In this document: piece after piece, positions 62,080-64,000 of the stretch | How positions within the stretch are numbered: position 1 is the stretch's first letter | Layout of the letters: each line of letters begins with the position of its first letter | DNA from: Iris pallida | Lineage: Eukaryota > Streptophyta > Magnoliopsida > Asparagales > Iridaceae | Assembly (NCBI GenBank): GCA_029216955.1 | Contig: JANAVB010004000.1 | Span: forward strand, 1,819,025-1,883,024 | Length of the DNA: 64,000 nt | Direction: 5' to 3' | Translations under genes and position numbers: made by a program | Notes under the pieces: model-generated | What the model saw: only the letters and a program-made list of their open reading frames with translations | Database searches by the model: none | What the model was told of the DNA's origin: nothing

Positions 62080-64000
62080 ATGGCTCCCAAGGCTTCCTCC
62101 AGTGCTGCGGCGAAGGGCAAAGGAGTTGCCTCCTCGTCGGCGATCTCAGTTCACCTCGACGTTCATCCTGCTATTGACGGTAAGAGCGTTGAGAAGAACT
62201 GCATGGATTCGAACCCTAACCATGATGGCTATATCACATATTTTATGTACAGGCCTTTGGCATATAATGCTCTCTTCGTCTTAATTGAACTGCTTAAGTT
62301 CAGTGTGATGAATCCGCATTTGCTGTGTTGTATGGGCCGCATGAACGTCTCATGTCCGAGCCGCATGGGGTATGCCTCATGTCCGAGCCGCATGAGAGTT
62401 GCTTCATGACTGAGCCGCATGAGAGTTTGCCTCATGTCCGAGCCGCATGAGAGACGTCGCATAAGCACTTAATGAACCGGGCCGCATGAAGACCCATCAA
62501 ACAAAGCTGCATAAGCTCTTATGTACTGGGCCGCATGAAGACCTATCAAACAGAGTCGTATAAGCTCTTATGAACTGGGCCACATGAAAACCCACCAAAT
62601 AGAGCCGCATAAGCTCCTCATAAACTGGGCCGCATGAAAACCCACCAAACAGAACCGCATAAGCTCCTTATAAACTGGGCCGCATGAAGTCCCACCTAAT
62701 CAGAGCCGTATAAGCTCAGAAACATTTAGTGTTTTTTCTCTGGCTATCTTCTGACTTCTTTCTTTTGTCTTTTTTCAGTGAAGTTGCCAGTCAATCCTGC
62801 GAAAGAACTCTTGGTAGGTCGAGCCCAATCTGCTATGGGTGTTAGGTTCGATCATTTAGTTGATTATGTGTCGGACCAGTTTCCTAAAGATGAACCTGAG
62901 GAGAGGCTGAGAGATATCAAAAACCAGTCCTTCTACTTTCTCTCGGGCATGATGAACTCAGGAAAATTGGGGGGCAAACAACTGAAACCTGCATTCCTCT
63001 TTGGGGATGCCCTAACTGTAAAGCATCCTAACATTTTAGATATATCAGAAAGTTGGAGTTTTTCTTCTAACGGGATGGCGATCCACATTCCTCAGATGGA
63101 GCGTCACTTCCCGCTGTCGTGGTTCATCATGCTGCCAATGGACAGAAAAATGGTGGACTCCTTGACTCCGAGCCGGCAGGGGATGTTTGTGGGTGATATT
63201 CACTATAACAGAAACTTGGGGTCGGTGGTCGCGAGCAAGACACCGATCAGCTGCTATGTGATGGGGTTGGCCCCGGATAGCTTCTTAAATGTGCAGGGTC
63301 CCAACTTCCGGTTCTCTCAGGCTGACACTTTTATGAACCAGCTTGCTCAGAAAGGGTCCTACCCCATTGGTCGGTTGGCGCTGCTGAACTGGATGAACCC
63401 CATCCCTTCATGGACCAACTTGACCATGTGGATTTTGCGGACATACGAGAATCTCCTGCGCGAGATTGGCCTCTATTATGCCATTCGGGGCACCTGTTAT
63501 GGTCTGCCCATAAACAAGAAGCTCTTTATGGCTCTTCTTGAAATGTACAACCGCCGAATGGGGACCTTTTTTACCCCTGAAGGGGAGATGGGGCTCGCTC
63601 TCCACGAGATGCACGAAGTCTCCAAGCTGTCCTGGGGAGACGAAGTTTTCGAGGCATATACTCCTATGAATGAAGAGTTCGAGGAGTTGGAACAGCGGTT
63701 CCCGGGCTTTGTGGCTGTCTACTGGGAATTGCTGTGTCACCACAGCACGTGCCAGCAGATGTCGAAGAAGAAGAACGTCGTCTCGGAAGGGAACCTTCCC
63801 CATACAAAGGCTTGGCTCAGTTACCTTTTTAAGCTCGGTGCCTCAGGCCGGGTTTCTCCTCGAAGTCCTCGAACCCGAAAGGAGGTACAGGACCAGGTGT
63901 CGACTGCCAAGAGGGTGAAAACCACAGGTGACAGATTTGGGAGTCAAACTGACTCCTTTAATTATTTTTATCAGGATACCCAGCAGATGTCTGACAAGGC
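62080..64000 (+). CDS. PMD-like (plant mobile domain) protein, two exons, 3' end beyond the window
   Basis: Exon 1 (62080-62179) encodes MAPKASSSAAAKGKG and ends ...VHPAIDG. Donor GTAAGA is at 62180, acceptor TTTTTTCAG ends at 62778, and the phase-1 intron is 599 bp. Exon 2 (62779-64000) is open without a stop to the window end, about 440 codons in all. It contains FPLSWFIMLPMDRKMVDSL, LLNWMNPIPSWTNLTMWIL, GLYYAIRGTCYGLPINKKLF and, near residue 300, GEMGLALHEMHEVSKLSWGD followed by YTPMNEEFEELEQRFPG. The GE-G-L-E-----L pattern and its spacing resemble the plant mobile domain. Biochemical function is unknown; MAIN/MAIL relatives act in the nucleus, other copies are transposon-borne. The intron holds a GCCGCATG dimer array. 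No frameshift was seen, unlike every other coding region here. Confidence 0.7.
62335..62716 (+). repeat. GCCGCATG array in the PMD intron with 49-bp dimer units
   Basis: 62335-62465 has ~27-bp units like the upstream block (GAGCCGCATGAGAGTTGCTTC). 62478-62716 has five ~49-bp higher-order units, each with two cores: GGGCCGCATGAA(G/A)ACC and AGCCGCATAAGCTC. The array lies between the exon 1 donor and exon 2 acceptor. Confidence 0.93.

Overview
The window is repeat-dominated plant nuclear DNA, most likely from a eudicot. It is AT-rich, has spliced plant-type coding sequence, and is filled with chromovirus-type Ty3 LTR retrotransposons, Maximus/SIRE-like Ty1-copia pieces, plant L1 LINEs (DUF4283 + CCHC knuckle ORF1; EN-RT-zf-RVT ORF2), a SINE, a hAT element, a foldback MITE and long (AT)n tracts. 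No rRNA, tRNA, CRISPR or bacterial-type operon was seen. The species cannot be fixed from the sequence.

Layout. 1-1500 (-): remains of a plant mobile domain (PMD, MAIN/MAIL-like) gene, followed by an array of six hairpins and a telobox-like minisatellite. 2280-6080: AT-rich non-coding DNA with a copia-type polypurine tract and a SINE. 6087-23202: an old Ty3 element with TSD TTACC. A second element in the opposite orientation (7188-18650) sits in it, and that one holds two solo LTRs (11527-14848, TSD AGAGC; 15567-16860, TSD AAATA). 23222-24170: a hAT-like element. 25145-46427 (-): one full-length-scale LINE (about 6.4 kb net), split by a young complete Tekay-like element (29679-40259, TSD CTGGT) and by a 4.25-kb solo LTR (40810-45059, TSD ATCGA). 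46629-49538: another Tekay-related solo LTR (-) inside an (AT)n tract. 49620-52500 (+): a 5'-truncated second LINE copy. 52691-57693: LTR-like and copia 3' material with a MITE. 57694-60500: a CACTA-like end and AT-rich DNA. 60900-64000: short-motif arrays and a spliced PMD gene, open to the window end.

Coding status. Every transposon reading frame is damaged. The best is the Tekay-like gag-pol, which keeps one frame over about 4.6 kb with three premature stops and a damaged first zinc knuckle. The only apparently intact host-type reading frame is the PMD gene at 62080-64000. Its exon 2 is open for more than 1.2 kb and leaves the window without a stop.

Most unusual signal. Short cores repeat with regular spacing but largely non-conserved spacers. 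(G)CCGCAT(G/A) recurs in Tekay-like LTRs (units near 25 bp), upstream of the PMD gene (27- and 18-bp units) and inside the PMD intron (49-bp dimers). A solo LTR with a nearly identical 3' end and the same promoter/leader layout carries a different core (GCGTAAA/TTTACGC) in the equivalent place. Two other LTR-like regions show CAGTC-type cores, and the first PMD remnant lies beside GGACTGCC hairpins. All coordinates and homologies were read by eye; no database search was possible.
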